From assembly GCA_032690845.1 (NCBI GenBank), contig CM064429.1, positions 15,594,569 to 15,658,568 on the forward strand: a stretch of DNA of 64,000 bases, in the 5' to 3' direction. The DNA is from Eleusine coracana subsp. coracana (Eukaryota > Streptophyta > Magnoliopsida > Poales > Poaceae). The translations under genes and the position numbers were made by a program. Each line of letters begins with the position of its first letter. Positions within the stretch are counted from its first letter, which is position 1. Shown in pieces: positions 53,128 through 63,380 of the stretch. Below the pieces are notes generated by a model that was not told where the DNA came from, ran no database searches, and saw nothing but the letters and a program-made list of their open reading frames with translations.

Positions 53128-54207
53128 TGTTGGTCGTAATTACGCACCCACTTATATACCGCAAGAGGACGGTGTACAGTTGTAGCTCTTTTTCCCTCAG
53201 AGTATTCCAAGGTTATCGAATCCACAGGGAATAAGCAGAACTAATACTATTAAAGGATTACTAACAAATTGCAATGGTTTGGTTGCTGTGAATGATGACG
53301 GTGACAAAGTGGAAGGTGAATGTTATTGAAGAGGTAACAGGATGATGAAGGATTCTCTCCTTAGGATTGGTTCACTAGCATGCAACCTTATTCTTATCAA
53401 CTCGAGTGATGACTCTAATATTCTACAAGACATGGTGGTTTTGTTCACCCCGGCTGTCACTACAGAGGCTATTAGCTCCCCACTGGTTTCTTGCACTATG
53501 TAATGGGCAAAAGTGTATTGGCCGATACACTAATGAAAGGGATAGATAGATGTGCAATAAAGTTCATCACATAGATTAAATTCATCGAGAGAGTATCAAT
53601 AAGTATGAGAGTTACATGACCAGATCCCCGCACTAGAGAAGAGAATATGAGATACTCACTCATCCTTCTGCTAGACATAGCAGAGGGGTGAGAAATAGCG
53701 ATGGAACGCGCACGAGCCGATCGGCGCGACCTCCCTTATGGTGGATCTCGTCGGTGTTGATGAACCTCCGCCGCCAATATCCTGGAACCCTAGTTCTAAT
53801 AGTTGATTCTCGCGATCATCGTCTCTCTTTGGTCGTCTTTGGCTGTTGATAATTATCTTCCTGTTATACTCGACGGGATTTGGTCAACTTCCACCGACTC
53901 TAACTCATATTAGGCTGGGCCTTCATCTTTCCTGGACCGAATCGTGTTTTTGTCATCATTTCCTCCTACGCCGATCGGCGCAAGGGTCGCGCCGATCGAC
54001 ACGGCTCCACATGTGGCCCATCTTCGTTACTCTTCGGCTCTTTATCCATAATTGCCCTGTTTTACACCTGTTTCCTGCGATTACATCCAAAACAGAACAA
54101 CTACAAATATATGCAAATATGGGGCTAATTGTTAGTCCAAACCACCAAATTAAGACGCAAAACATCCCTTATTGGTAGATAAAATGAGCATCTAGAAACC
54201 ACCAACA
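53128..54207 (-). repeat. 5' LTR of D
   Basis: 1080 bp. The minus strand starts TGTTGGTGG and ends ACCAACA. Palindromes lie at 53716-53725, 53971-53980 and 53992-54001. The right 250 bp match 30398-30647. Confidence 0.88.
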
Positions 54208-55394
54208 GCCATAGCATTCAGCAGCTACACACAGGAAGCGGTTGTGCCGTCGGCCGAAACTATTGGCTTCAGGATGTACAGGATTTCCGTGTTCCGGCTA
54301 CGTAGGTTGCTATCGATCCCCACTCGATAGTAAAACCATCCCGAGGTCGGTTGCTTCCCCCAATGGTGCTTTCACGCCTTCACAGGGATGCTTTGCTCTT
54401 GGCACGGCCGGAGGGTGATGGTCAAATAATTTGACACTAGACTCGAGTCCAGCGGATAGGGGTGTTCTCACTGGGACACCAGATGAGTTGCCACGAATGC
54501 CTTGGCGTTCAGCTCTGCGTTCTCTATCTAAAAGGCCCATTCAAAAAAGGCAAGCCGAACGATTGTGTTCGGGGTCACTTGTTGTATCTCCAAGGCGAAA
54601 TGCCTTAACACCTCCCAGACAAAGGGTGTGCATGGGAACTGAAGACCGGCCTCGAATAGGCGCTCGAATACCACCATATAGCCTGGACGTGACCGCGGCA
54701 TTATCTCTTCAGCGCCTCCGCTCAGGACTGCTCGAACCGGGCCTTTAGACCGGCCGCCTAGTCGTCCAGCTTCGCATTTGTAACTGAGCTTCGGCCGAGA
54801 TAAGTGCTCCCGGCCTTCTTGTCATTCACCCGGCAGGGTTCGGAGCCAGTCGGGGGTTTTCCTTTGTGAGGACCCATCATAACCAAAGAAGCACAAACGG
54901 GTTGTCGCACATGGCAGGGGTGAGTGGTTGCGTAGGCAGTACCGAAGCCTCTTTGGCAACAAAGTCAGGGATGAGGGCATGCAATATAAGACGGCACGAG
55001 GAAGAAGTAGGGTCTGTGCTAGGGTTTTGCTACGCGGTGAAAAGTAAAAAATGAGGGGTCAGGGAGTGTCCACTTATATAGCCCACAAGCGGCACCCTAC
55101 GCGGTTTCAACCCGCCCGTTCGTAGGACACACATGGGCTCATCAGACGCCAGGTGGAAGCGGCGTGTCAACCGGCGCCTATTTACTCCGCTCACCGTCTG
55201 CCTCGCCCCTAGGCCATTAATGGATAACGGTTTTCCCTGCAGCATGAATTCTCACAGGTTACACGCAGCATCGTCGGAGTCACCTCGTTCATGGCCTCCG
55301 GATAGGCCCGAAAAGGGTGGGGACTAGGGGTGGCCATTTCATATGGTCACGGTTTTGGTCCTGCCGAAGGCGGATCCCACCCATGAGGGGCTAC
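54208..55394 (-). other. Probable upstream part of element E antisense gene, decayed
   Basis: Between D and a 3' LTR start. On the minus strand a TATA-like TATATAAG at 55080-55073 precedes short frames (ATG 54980; another of 76 codons at 54540-54310) with no recognised domain. The position, just inside a 3' LTR and antisense to it, fits the 5' end of the Tat antisense gene whose later exons are at 23661-20709. That the two belong together is inference. Confidence 0.35.
55073..55080 (-). promoter_or_regulatory. TATA-like box on the antisense strand
   Basis: TATATAAG on the minus strand, about 90 bp before the first downstream ATG. A candidate promoter of the antisense gene. Confidence 0.3.
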
Positions 55395-55745
55395 TGTTGG
55401 GGGATAAGGTCATCCCCAAGTCTCCCCTGGTCCCGATCGGAGCCCACCAATGAGCTATAAGAACTAGACGGATTGAAGGCCCCAAGGAGATTGGACCCAA
55501 GAAGCGCCGGATGTGAAGTATGACCGAAGGGCGTATCGGTGCGGTGGGTCACTCGGCACAAGTACCGGAGGTTGTCTCCCGAAGGCTTGTACCGACACCG
55601 ATTGAAATAGTAGAATGCCCTTAGGGCAACCAGAGAGGTGTGTAGCGTAGAACTTAGGGCAAACATGTAAAATGTATCAAGGGAGTAGGTGTGCATAGGC
55701 CTATAAATTCTCTCTGGTAGCCACTATGTAAGGTCCTTCCATCAC
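55381..55745 (+). repeat. 3' LTR start of a Tat-like element (probably E)
   Basis: A polypurine-like tract ATGAGGGGCTAC precedes TGTTGGGGGATAAGG at 55395, a typical grass gypsy LTR start. TATAAATT lies at 55702-55709. The right end is not resolved. Confidence 0.55.
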
Positions 55746-56153
55746 ATCCTAGGTACGGGCCGTTTGGTATGGACTTGGGTATATAATACAGATTAAGCCC
55801 GATGGGACCTGTTCTATAGGCCTTCAGCGCCATCGCTCTGAACTAGGCCCCACCCCTGTTTGGCCAAACAGCCCAGTTCGGCCGAAGAAGGAGTGGCCCA
55901 ATGGGGCCCATCTTTCTATGGCGGTTTCCCATTGACTCTCCAAAGGTGGTTGTCCCCCTTAGGGCGGGAGTTACCAACTCTAGGAACTGCCTTTGGGCCT
56001 TATATAAGGAGGGGAGTGCCTCCAGTTCAACACACACCAAGATGAATCCATTCCTTACCATTACACTTAGTCTTTAGGTGCTAGTGGAGTTTAGGAGAGA
56101 GGAGAGCTGTCTTCAGGTCCTTGACCTTTGGTATGACTTAGCATATGTCAACA
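55746..56153 (+). repeat. G: partial LTR related to families A and F
   Basis: Contains TTTGGCCAAA (55859-55868) and TTCGGCCGAA (55877-55886), centres 18 bp apart, then TATATAA at 56001-56007, 115 bp later. Next comes AACACACACCAAG, resembling the A3 sequence after its TATA box. The limits are approximate; it may end at GTCAACA 56153. Confidence 0.55.
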
Positions 56154-57860
56154 AAGGGCAAGCAAAAGACTTGGCGCCGAAGAACCAAAGGCAATGGTGA
56201 AGAGCAAGTGAAGGCTTAGCGCGATGAACTATGCAATGCCATGTGAAGCTATGAATTACTCACATCAATCATTTGAAAAATGCTTTAAATGTGAAATGGA
56301 AGAAGATGGTATTCATGGGTTTAATCACATCGAGTGAAATTGAAAGCCAGAGCAATGGTTGAATTTCATATGTTGCAGAACATCAAGTGGCATTAACAAA
56401 TAGAAGTCATCACATACACTTTAAGAGTTGATGAACATCAAGCCCAAAATATCACAGGGACGTTCTCAAGGAAAAGGAAAGATTGCAGTCACACTTTATG
56501 AGTTGATAAACATCAAATCAAAAATCTTAAGTGGACATGCTCAAGGGAAAGGTATAATAATGTTGGACATATATGCTTATCGATAGTTGATCAAAAACTA
56601 AATGTTCAAATGGTGAAATGTTCATGTTTTGGCAACCTTAAAGATAAGGAAAGATTAAGACATGAAGGTGTTCCAATTGGCATAGTTTTCTATTTACTTT
56701 TGAGTATAGGAACGTCATACTATCAAGATGGATGCAACGTTGATAGCTTTGCTTATGTCTCGATGCTCAACATGATATAAAAAACTTTTGTGAGAGTTTA
56801 ACATTCCTTTCGGTGCATTTAGGGCTTGTTCTTACTAAGGATGGATTGCCCTCTGAATTATCTATCCATCAAGCCCAAGATCAACTAATTGGATTCGCGA
56901 GCGAAAGTGATGCCATTTTTTTTGTGTACTCCCAGACTTAGAAGGGTCCAACCGGAGTAGGATGGCTCGGCCTGGTTCAAAAACAATTTTGGTTATGTAG
57001 TTGACTGACCCGGACTAAGACGGCCCAACCCGTACTAGGACGGGATCTCGGGTCAGTCGGACTAGGATGGGTTCACCCGAACTAAGACGGCTGATGGACT
57101 AACAACAGGAATATTGGTTCAGTTTTGGGTTGGTCCGGACTAGGACGGCCCCGGTGTCCGGACTAGGACGGCCACTGACAGAACATAACGGCTAGTTTCT
57201 AAAACAACCTCTGCACTCCCCACTGCTTAGTGTTTGAACTTGTGGGTGAGATTGGGTGAGAGATTGAGTGAAAGGGGGTTAATTCCATTGTTGAGCACTT
57301 GAGTTCATAGCAAGCAATCTGCATGACATTTGTTATTCTTGCGGATTCATCTCCTAGACGACAAGTCATTGCCCGGTGAGCTCCCAAGCTTTGTGGTGAG
57401 CCTCGGAAAGTTTGGAAAGGTTTTGATTCACTTCCACAAGGGAGCGAATCAAAGGAAAGAAGAAAACCCGAGCTCGAACATTGTGATTGCTCGGTGAAGA
57501 TTTGGGTTGAAAGAGACCCGACTCTTTGGAGCTCCTCAATAGAGATGTAGGATTCTTGAAGAATCTGAACTTTGAGAAACAAATCATCGCATCTCACAAT
57601 TGGTTTGCATGTTCTTTATCTAGTTTTTCATATTTGCTCTTGATTTTCTTACACCGAATTTATCTATCATTATACTTATTGTTGGTTCCATTTATTCGAT
57701 GTATTTTCTCACATATATCTTTAGAACAACTTGGTAGGAGCGGATTTGTGTTTAGATTGCTAAAAATGTGTTTTTATACACCTTCTCGTCGTGTAGTCTA
57801 GAGTAATTCGAAGATTTACTTAATTAATTAAGGTGTTGTTGCGTTCATGCAGGAGTAGTT
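56154..57860 (+). repeat. K: probable copia (SIRE-like) LTR
   Basis: Shares with H (from 63381) a segment of the type GCGCCGAAGAACC...CAATGGTGAAG. It includes seven copies of a CGGACTAGGACGG motif and a downstream part reading like grass copia R/U5 (GAGACCCGACTC, GGAGCTCCTC). No coding region. Both borders are uncertain. Confidence 0.4.
56953..57171 (+). repeat. Seven copies of a CGGACTAGGACGG motif
   Basis: Copies begin at 56953, 57011, 57031, 57058, 57078, 57136 and 57159, all in one direction, with zero to three changes each. Spacing is 20-27 bp within three clusters. Confidence 0.85.
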
Positions 57861-59855
57861 ACATTAGGATTTTTATTGGGTGAAATTATTTTCAAAATTC
57901 GATTAGAATTCAAATTCAATTTAGCATAGGAATAAAAGAGAAAACCGGGAAAGAAAAGGGGTTAGTTTTAAATAATGTTTAAGTCCTATAATTTTACACT
58001 TAGGCCCCTGACATTTTACACCGAGACCCCTATACTTTTTCATAATTACATTTCAGTACCTAGAAACTTTCTAGCCTATTTATAGATTAGTCCCTGGATC
58101 TTTAAACTAGCATAACTTTTTACTCGTAGCTCTGATTTTAGCGATTATTGCGCTCACTTGATCGTAGGAATGAGTAGAATCCCATCGTATTAATTTTGTA
58201 GACTTATAGTATTGTTTGATGTACTATTTTCTTATTTTTGTGTGTATTGTTTGCTTTCCGATGCAATCAACGTGTAGAGCATCAACAGTCTGAGAATTTC
58301 CAGAACCTCGAGTTTGAAGATTCTGAGCAGCAGCAATTCGTGGAAAGAGGCAAGTGTCCGTTGAACATATTGATCCTACATTCTTAAAATATTTTATAAA
58401 CATGCATGCAGTTAATATGAATCCTATGCCTTTACCCTTCCATGTTATTTTGTTGTCACCCTAGGTTTGGGTAGTGCTCTAAAATGAGTACATCACGCTT
58501 AGTCGCAATCATTTGGGAATGGTTTAATCTAATTAATGACATAACCACTATGAGACTAGATGATGAATATGGATACTGTAAGATGATGCTGATAAGGATG
58601 ACAGGTGTACTGGGAATTGGAATCCGAACTGGCCGGTTTGGTTTGGCATGGTGCCATCATGCACGAGAAGTGGGATAGTGCCTGTACCTATTCCAGATTC
58701 TAATGACCAGCTCATGGAGCGTGTTAACCATGTCTACAGCGCAAAGCACAGGATTGATATGGGTACGCTTGGTCAAGTAGTGAAATGTTTTTGCAGTCTA
58801 CGCGTGTTCAAGGAAAGGGGGATGGCTAAGGGTTTAGTTTCGGACCCCAGGTGATGGAGGGTGTACTCCTAGCCACGGCGCTAGAGGGGGCTTCTGTAGG
58901 AAGGGTTTACTTTCGTAGCGGTGAAACCTTAGCGTGGGCACTTTGATAGGCTGGAAAGCTCTTTGAAAGACCTTGTGGTGATCTCCTTGCCTTCACACCA
59001 AAGGTAGTGTGACTCGGGTAACAGGGAGACTTTAGTCACCGACGGGTGATGGAATCACCAACCTGTGGGTAAAGTTGTGCAGCTCTATAGAGTTAAAATT
59101 GTTATAACAGTCGTGCTCATGGTCATGAGCGCATGGACACCTCACATGATTAAAACACATATGGGCTATGGATGGAATGGTTGGGCTACATGCTAGGTAA
59201 GCTATAGCAGGTTGTGGTAATGGTTTGGGCTACATGCTAGGTAAGCTGTAGCAGGAATAAAGAAGTGGAATGGGCTACATGCTGGATAAGCAGTAGCAGG
59301 ACATGGTTTTGGGTGGTATAACTCGCAGATATTTCTATAAGCAGAGAATGCTTATAGTGCTGGACCTTATGATATTACTTGGGAAATGGAACACCTAGTA
59401 AATGGGATTGCTTTTCAAATCGTCATAAGTGTAGTTGGCATTTATGCAAATAAACCTCTATATTAGCATTTTCTTGATTTAAGCTTGCATATTATATATT
59501 TCCCACACTTGCTGAGTACGAAAACATACTCACGCTTTCTATTTTTCCTATTATCCTGGAATGCTGCTCAGATGATGTAGACGATGTGGAGTACCATGAT
59601 GAAGATATTGTCTAGGTGAGAAATCCCCCGTCGACTTCCTATGAAGTTATGGAGTCTTCTGTTGTATCGTCGCATATCGACCTATACCATTTAGCCCGTG
59701 GGGCATCTATGGAATAATCCCCGACTTGACATCAGAATAAAGACAATAGTTGTACTTGCATTTACACTATTACTATCATGTACTTATGAAACATATTCCT
59801 GGGCACACGTACAATACACTTGGTTTGGTCTTTATAAACCGAGTGTGATAGGAGG
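57861..59855 (+). repeat. Probable 5' LTR of Tekay/Del-like element I
   Basis: Noncoding sequence directly before an initiator-Met primer site. It contains a 44-45 bp tandem repeat and text (flat AT-rich start, G-rich middle) seen in grass RIRE3-type LTRs. No clear TG start was found, so the left limit is a guess. Confidence 0.4.
59182..59300 (+). repeat. Tandem repeat, about 44 bp x 3
   Basis: Conserved 30-bp core TGGGCTACATGCT...TAGCAGG at 59182, 59226 and 59271. Confidence 0.9.
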
Positions 59856-59868
59856 TGGTATCAGAGCC
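59856..59868 (+). other. Primer-binding site of I, initiator tRNA-Met type
   Basis: TGGTATCAGAGCC, following a sequence that should be the LTR end (GTGATAGGAGG). Confidence 0.8.
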
Positions 59869-60262
59869 ATGTCGACCATAGGTTGCCCGCCAGATAGTCG
59901 TTTTGATTTATAAAACCCCAAAACTATTTTCAAAAACTATTTTGAGTCCAAAAATACTCCATTTCATTGTTTCTTTTCCCCTCCTTGACTCATTCCTTTT
60001 TCAAATCTTGTAATATTTGAAAATAACCACTATTGGACTAAGACCTAGCTTCGATAGTAGCGAGAGTAAAGGCATATAAGATATAGATTCCGCTAATAGA
60101 TTGGCGATTGATTGATTGATTGATTGTTGTGCTTTGTGTTATTTGGATCTTCTGTTTGTCGATGAAGTGTAAGACTTGTCCTACGCGACATCTGTGCTTA
60201 GTTAGAATAATTTTAGGATTCTTTTCCGTCACCTTTTCTAAAACGTAGCAAAATTCTTCTAG

Positions 60263-60343
60263 ATGGTGAACACGAGGTGCAGACCTCTCGCAGGTGAAGA
60301 CAACGTTAGCACCACCACCACCACCACCACCACCACCACCACC

Positions 60344-60392
<49 letters not shown>

Positions 60393-61427
60393 CTAGTCAT
60401 GGCAGAGCATCTTGTGGCTATGCAAACCGAACTCCTTCAGGGTATGCATCAGCAAATGGTACACATACAACAAGGAAATGGACATGGACCTAACCCTCAG
60501 CCTAGGGACAAACTTGGAGAATTTCTGAGGACCAAGCCACCAATGTTCTCCCGTTCCATAGAGCCTTTGGATGCAGATGATTGGTTGAAGATCATTGAAA
60601 AGAAGCTGCAAGTAATCCAGTGTAGCAATAGGTAAAAGGTGTTGTATGCCTCTCATCAACTCGAAGGCACCATTGTTGCGTGGTGGGATGCGTATGTAGA
60701 AGCTCATGAGGAACCAGAAAGCATCAACTGGCAGGAGTTCAAGAGTAACTTTAGGGCTCATTATGTCCCTTTTGGACTTCTGAAGCTGAAAAGGAAATAA
60801 TTCCTGGACCTAAAGCAAGGTTCCATGTCAGTGAATGAGTACTTCTCTCGATTCACACAACTGTCCAAGTATGCCCCCGATGATGTTGACACGGATGAGA
60901 AGAAGCAGGACCACTTCCTGAATGGCTTAAATGATGGATTAGCTTATGCCCTCGAGGCCCATGATTTTGAAATTTTTCAAAGCATGGTGAACAAGGCTAT
61001 CATCCTAGAGAGCAGAAGAGGTCTCATGGATTGCAAGCATAAGATGGAACATCAAGGCCAGCATAGAAGAACCAATTCCAAGCCTCGTTTTAGTTCTCAA
61101 TCCTCTGGACTTACATACAGCTCAGGACCTCAGTCTAGTCAGCAGAGGACATAGTACAAAGGACAAGGATCCTACAACCCACCATCTCAGACTCAAAATT
61201 CTAATGTCCAAGGTTCTCATAGTGTCATGTCACCACCAAAGGTCAATATTGGCCAAGGATCCACTGTCACCGGACCATGCTACAACTATGGAGAGACTGG
61301 ACACTATGCTAATAGGTGTCCATAGAAACATCAAGGATGGCCCACAAACCAAGGTGCACCACCAGCACAGAGCCGTCAAGGAAGTAATGCACCAAATCCA
61401 GGCAGAGCATGTGTCAACCATGTTTCC
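60263..61427 (+). pseudogene. gag: gag of I
   Basis: Starts MVNTR, the common start of Tekay/Del gag. It then runs into an (ACC)n(ACA)n microsatellite out of frame with the conserved downstream part. In the next frame: DKLGEFLRTKPPMFSRS, LDADDWLKIIEKKL, then after stops VLYASHQL, WWDAYV, a GSMSVNEYFSRFTQLSKYAPD block and KKQDHFLNGLNDGL. The CCHC knuckle is CYNYGETGHYANRC near 61280. At least four in-frame stops (near 60633, 60798, 61152, 61324) make it a pseudogene. Gag order and motifs match chromovirus gag of the Tekay clade. Confidence 0.8.
60311..60393 (+). repeat. (ACC)n(ACA)n microsatellite in gag of I
   Basis: About 11 ACC followed by about 16 ACA/CAA triplets. Read as PPP...QQQ or TTT depending on frame. 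Confidence 0.97.
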
Positions 61428-62913
61428 ATGGAAACGACACAAGAAACTCCAAACGTTGTTATCGGTACGTTCCACCTAGACGATACCCTTGCAATTGTAC
61501 TATTTGACTCTGGTGCATCGCATTCTTTCATATCTGCCAACTTTGTTGCAAAACACAACATACCTATAGCTATGCTAGAAAGTAGGATGATTGTAAGTTC
61601 TCCTGGTGGGAACTTGAATGTGAAACATGTCTGCCCTAAGGTAAATCTTAAAATAAGGGCCCCCGATGGGGGTAGATCTCATCGCAAACCTCATAGTCCT
61701 ATGATTTAGTGGAATCGATGTGATCCTTGGTATGGACTAGTTAACCAAGCACAAAGGAGTCATAAACTATGCTAGGAGAACAATCAAGCTCACCTTGGAA
61801 AATGGATTAGAATTGGAATACATGGCTGACGCAGTCATTACCCATAAAGGAGCAACCAACCACATAGTACTAAATCAGCTAGAAGTTAGCCCAACAGATG
61901 ATATTCGAGTAGTCCGTGAATTCCCCGATGTCTTCCCAGAGGAACTGCCAAGTATGCCACCTGATCGTGACATTGAGTTTGTTATCGAACTAGTTCCTTG
62001 TAATGCCCCTATATTTTAGAGACCCCATAGAATGGCTACTAATTAATTAGTCGAACTTAAGGAACAATTACAAGAATTATTAGATAAGGGTTACATTCGG
62101 CCTAGCTCATCTCCATGGGGAGCCCCGGTTATCATTGTCCCTAAGAAAGATGGAACCCAACGGATGTGTGTGGATTAACGAGCCCTTAATGAAGTTATCA
62201 TAAAGAACAAGTATCCGCTACCATAGATCGATGAATTGTTTGATCAATTGAAGAGAGCATGTGTCTTTTCTAAGATTGATGTCCGATCAGGGTACCATCA
62301 GTTGAAAATTCGAGTGACTGACGTACCCAAGACAACTTTTATCACAAGTTATAGACTATATGAGTACACTGTCATGTCCTTTGGATTGACCAATGCCCCT
62401 GCCTACTTCATGTACCTGATGAACAAAGTCTTCATGGAGTACTTGGATAAGTTTGTAGTTGTGTTCATTGACGACATCCTGGTGTTCTCGGGAAATGAGG
62501 AAGAGCATGAGGAGCATCTATGCCTGGTTTTGCAGAAATTAAGAGAGAATCAGTTGTATGCAAAACTTAGCAAGTGCGAGTTTTGGTTGAAAGAAGTCTC
62601 TTTCTTTGGACACATTATTTCCGCCGGTGGAGTATTAGTAGACCCAAACAAAGTCAAGGATGTGACGAGTTGGAATACACCCAAGAGCATCTCTGACATC
62701 CGCAGTTTCCTTGGATTAGCTGGTTACTACCGCTGTTTCATTGAAGCATTTTCCAAGATTGCAAAACCTATGGCAAAATTACTAGCTAAGGGAAAAGAAT
62801 TTAAGTGGACCCAAGCTTGTGAGGACAGCTTCCAAAAGTTGAAGAAGAGGCTCACAACTGCACCCATGTTAGTGATGCCTGATATGGAAAAGCCATTCTC
62901 TATCTATTGTGAC
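61428..62913 (+). pseudogene. pol: Protease and RT of I, cut in RNase H
   Basis: Protease has LFDSGASHSFIS. After a broken linker comes the D-rich pre-RT segment (REFPDVFPEELPSMPPDRDIEF). RT has GYIRPSSSPWGAPVIIVPKKDG, CVD then a stop, KIDVRSGYHQL, FGLTNAPAYFM, the catalytic FIDD and FLGLAGYYR. The frame is open from 62236 to the RNase H motif SIYCDC, where the F LTR begins. Stops before 62236 lie near 62018, 62047, 62176 and 62224. RNase H and integrase are beyond the insertion, outside the window. Confidence 0.85.
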
Positions 62914-63380
62914 TGTTGACGGTCACTAAATACCAAATCCGACCGTCAAATACCTACATCAATCAATCAATGTAAACAACCAACATAGTGGTAGGAGTTT
63001 ATTCCTAATGAATTCCATAAGTGTTGGTGAATATTTTCTTGCAGATAATTTATCCACATAATTGAGGTAAAATCCATGTCATAATAGGAGAAAGCACACT
63101 TTCGGCCAATCAGAGCGCAACACAAGGATCTATGGACCCATAAACAAAGCCAACCGACATACCAGAAGGCCTAACACGTGGAGTCACAAATGAGGATAAT
63201 AAGTCAGAGACCTGGAGAAGGCTGTGGCTGAAACGGGCAATTCCATGTTCGGCCGAACACCCTTATTCGGCCGAACAAAGATTGGGCCCACTCGGCCCAG
63301 GCCTGCTCAAGGATCCTCCCACCGCCTTTCCAAGGTCGGCTGTCCCAGTTAGGGCAGCAGTTAGCCTCAGGAATTACCTT
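62914..63380 (+). repeat. F: LTR related to G and A, start to promoter
   Basis: Starts TGTTGACGGTCACTAAATACC, clearly related to the family A LTR start. Palindromes are TGTTCGGCCGAACA (63246-63259) and TTCGGCCGAA (63266-63275), centres 18 bp apart. The following 100 bp resemble G. It is interrupted by H at 63381, just where G has its TATA region. GTGAC precedes it (62909-62913). Confidence 0.75.

Larger units (their letters stand above)
30398..54207 (-). mobile_element. D: decayed autonomous Athila-lineage gypsy element (minus strand)
   Basis: Minus-strand order: 5' LTR (54207-53128), tRNA-Asp type primer site, gag, [B2 insertion 52120-37973], protease, RT, RNase H, integrase, an extra ORF, a 3' region, polypurine tract and 3' LTR remnant (30647-30398). 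RT and gag motifs are of Athila type. The left end of the 3' LTR is lost at the A2 junction, so the target duplication (GCCAT would follow the 5' LTR at 54208) cannot be verified. The palindrome GCCGATCGGC is scattered through most of it. Confidence 0.85.

Noticed and set aside
54208..54540. Host gene exon on the minus strand (76-codon ORF)
   Set aside because: No recognised domain, stops on either side, and a position between D and a Tat-like LTR. It is better explained as decayed antisense ORF sequence.
60311..60393. Polyproline/polyglutamine protein domain
   Set aside because: It is a microsatellite in a decayed gag and the residue type depends on the frame. No functional domain can be claimed.
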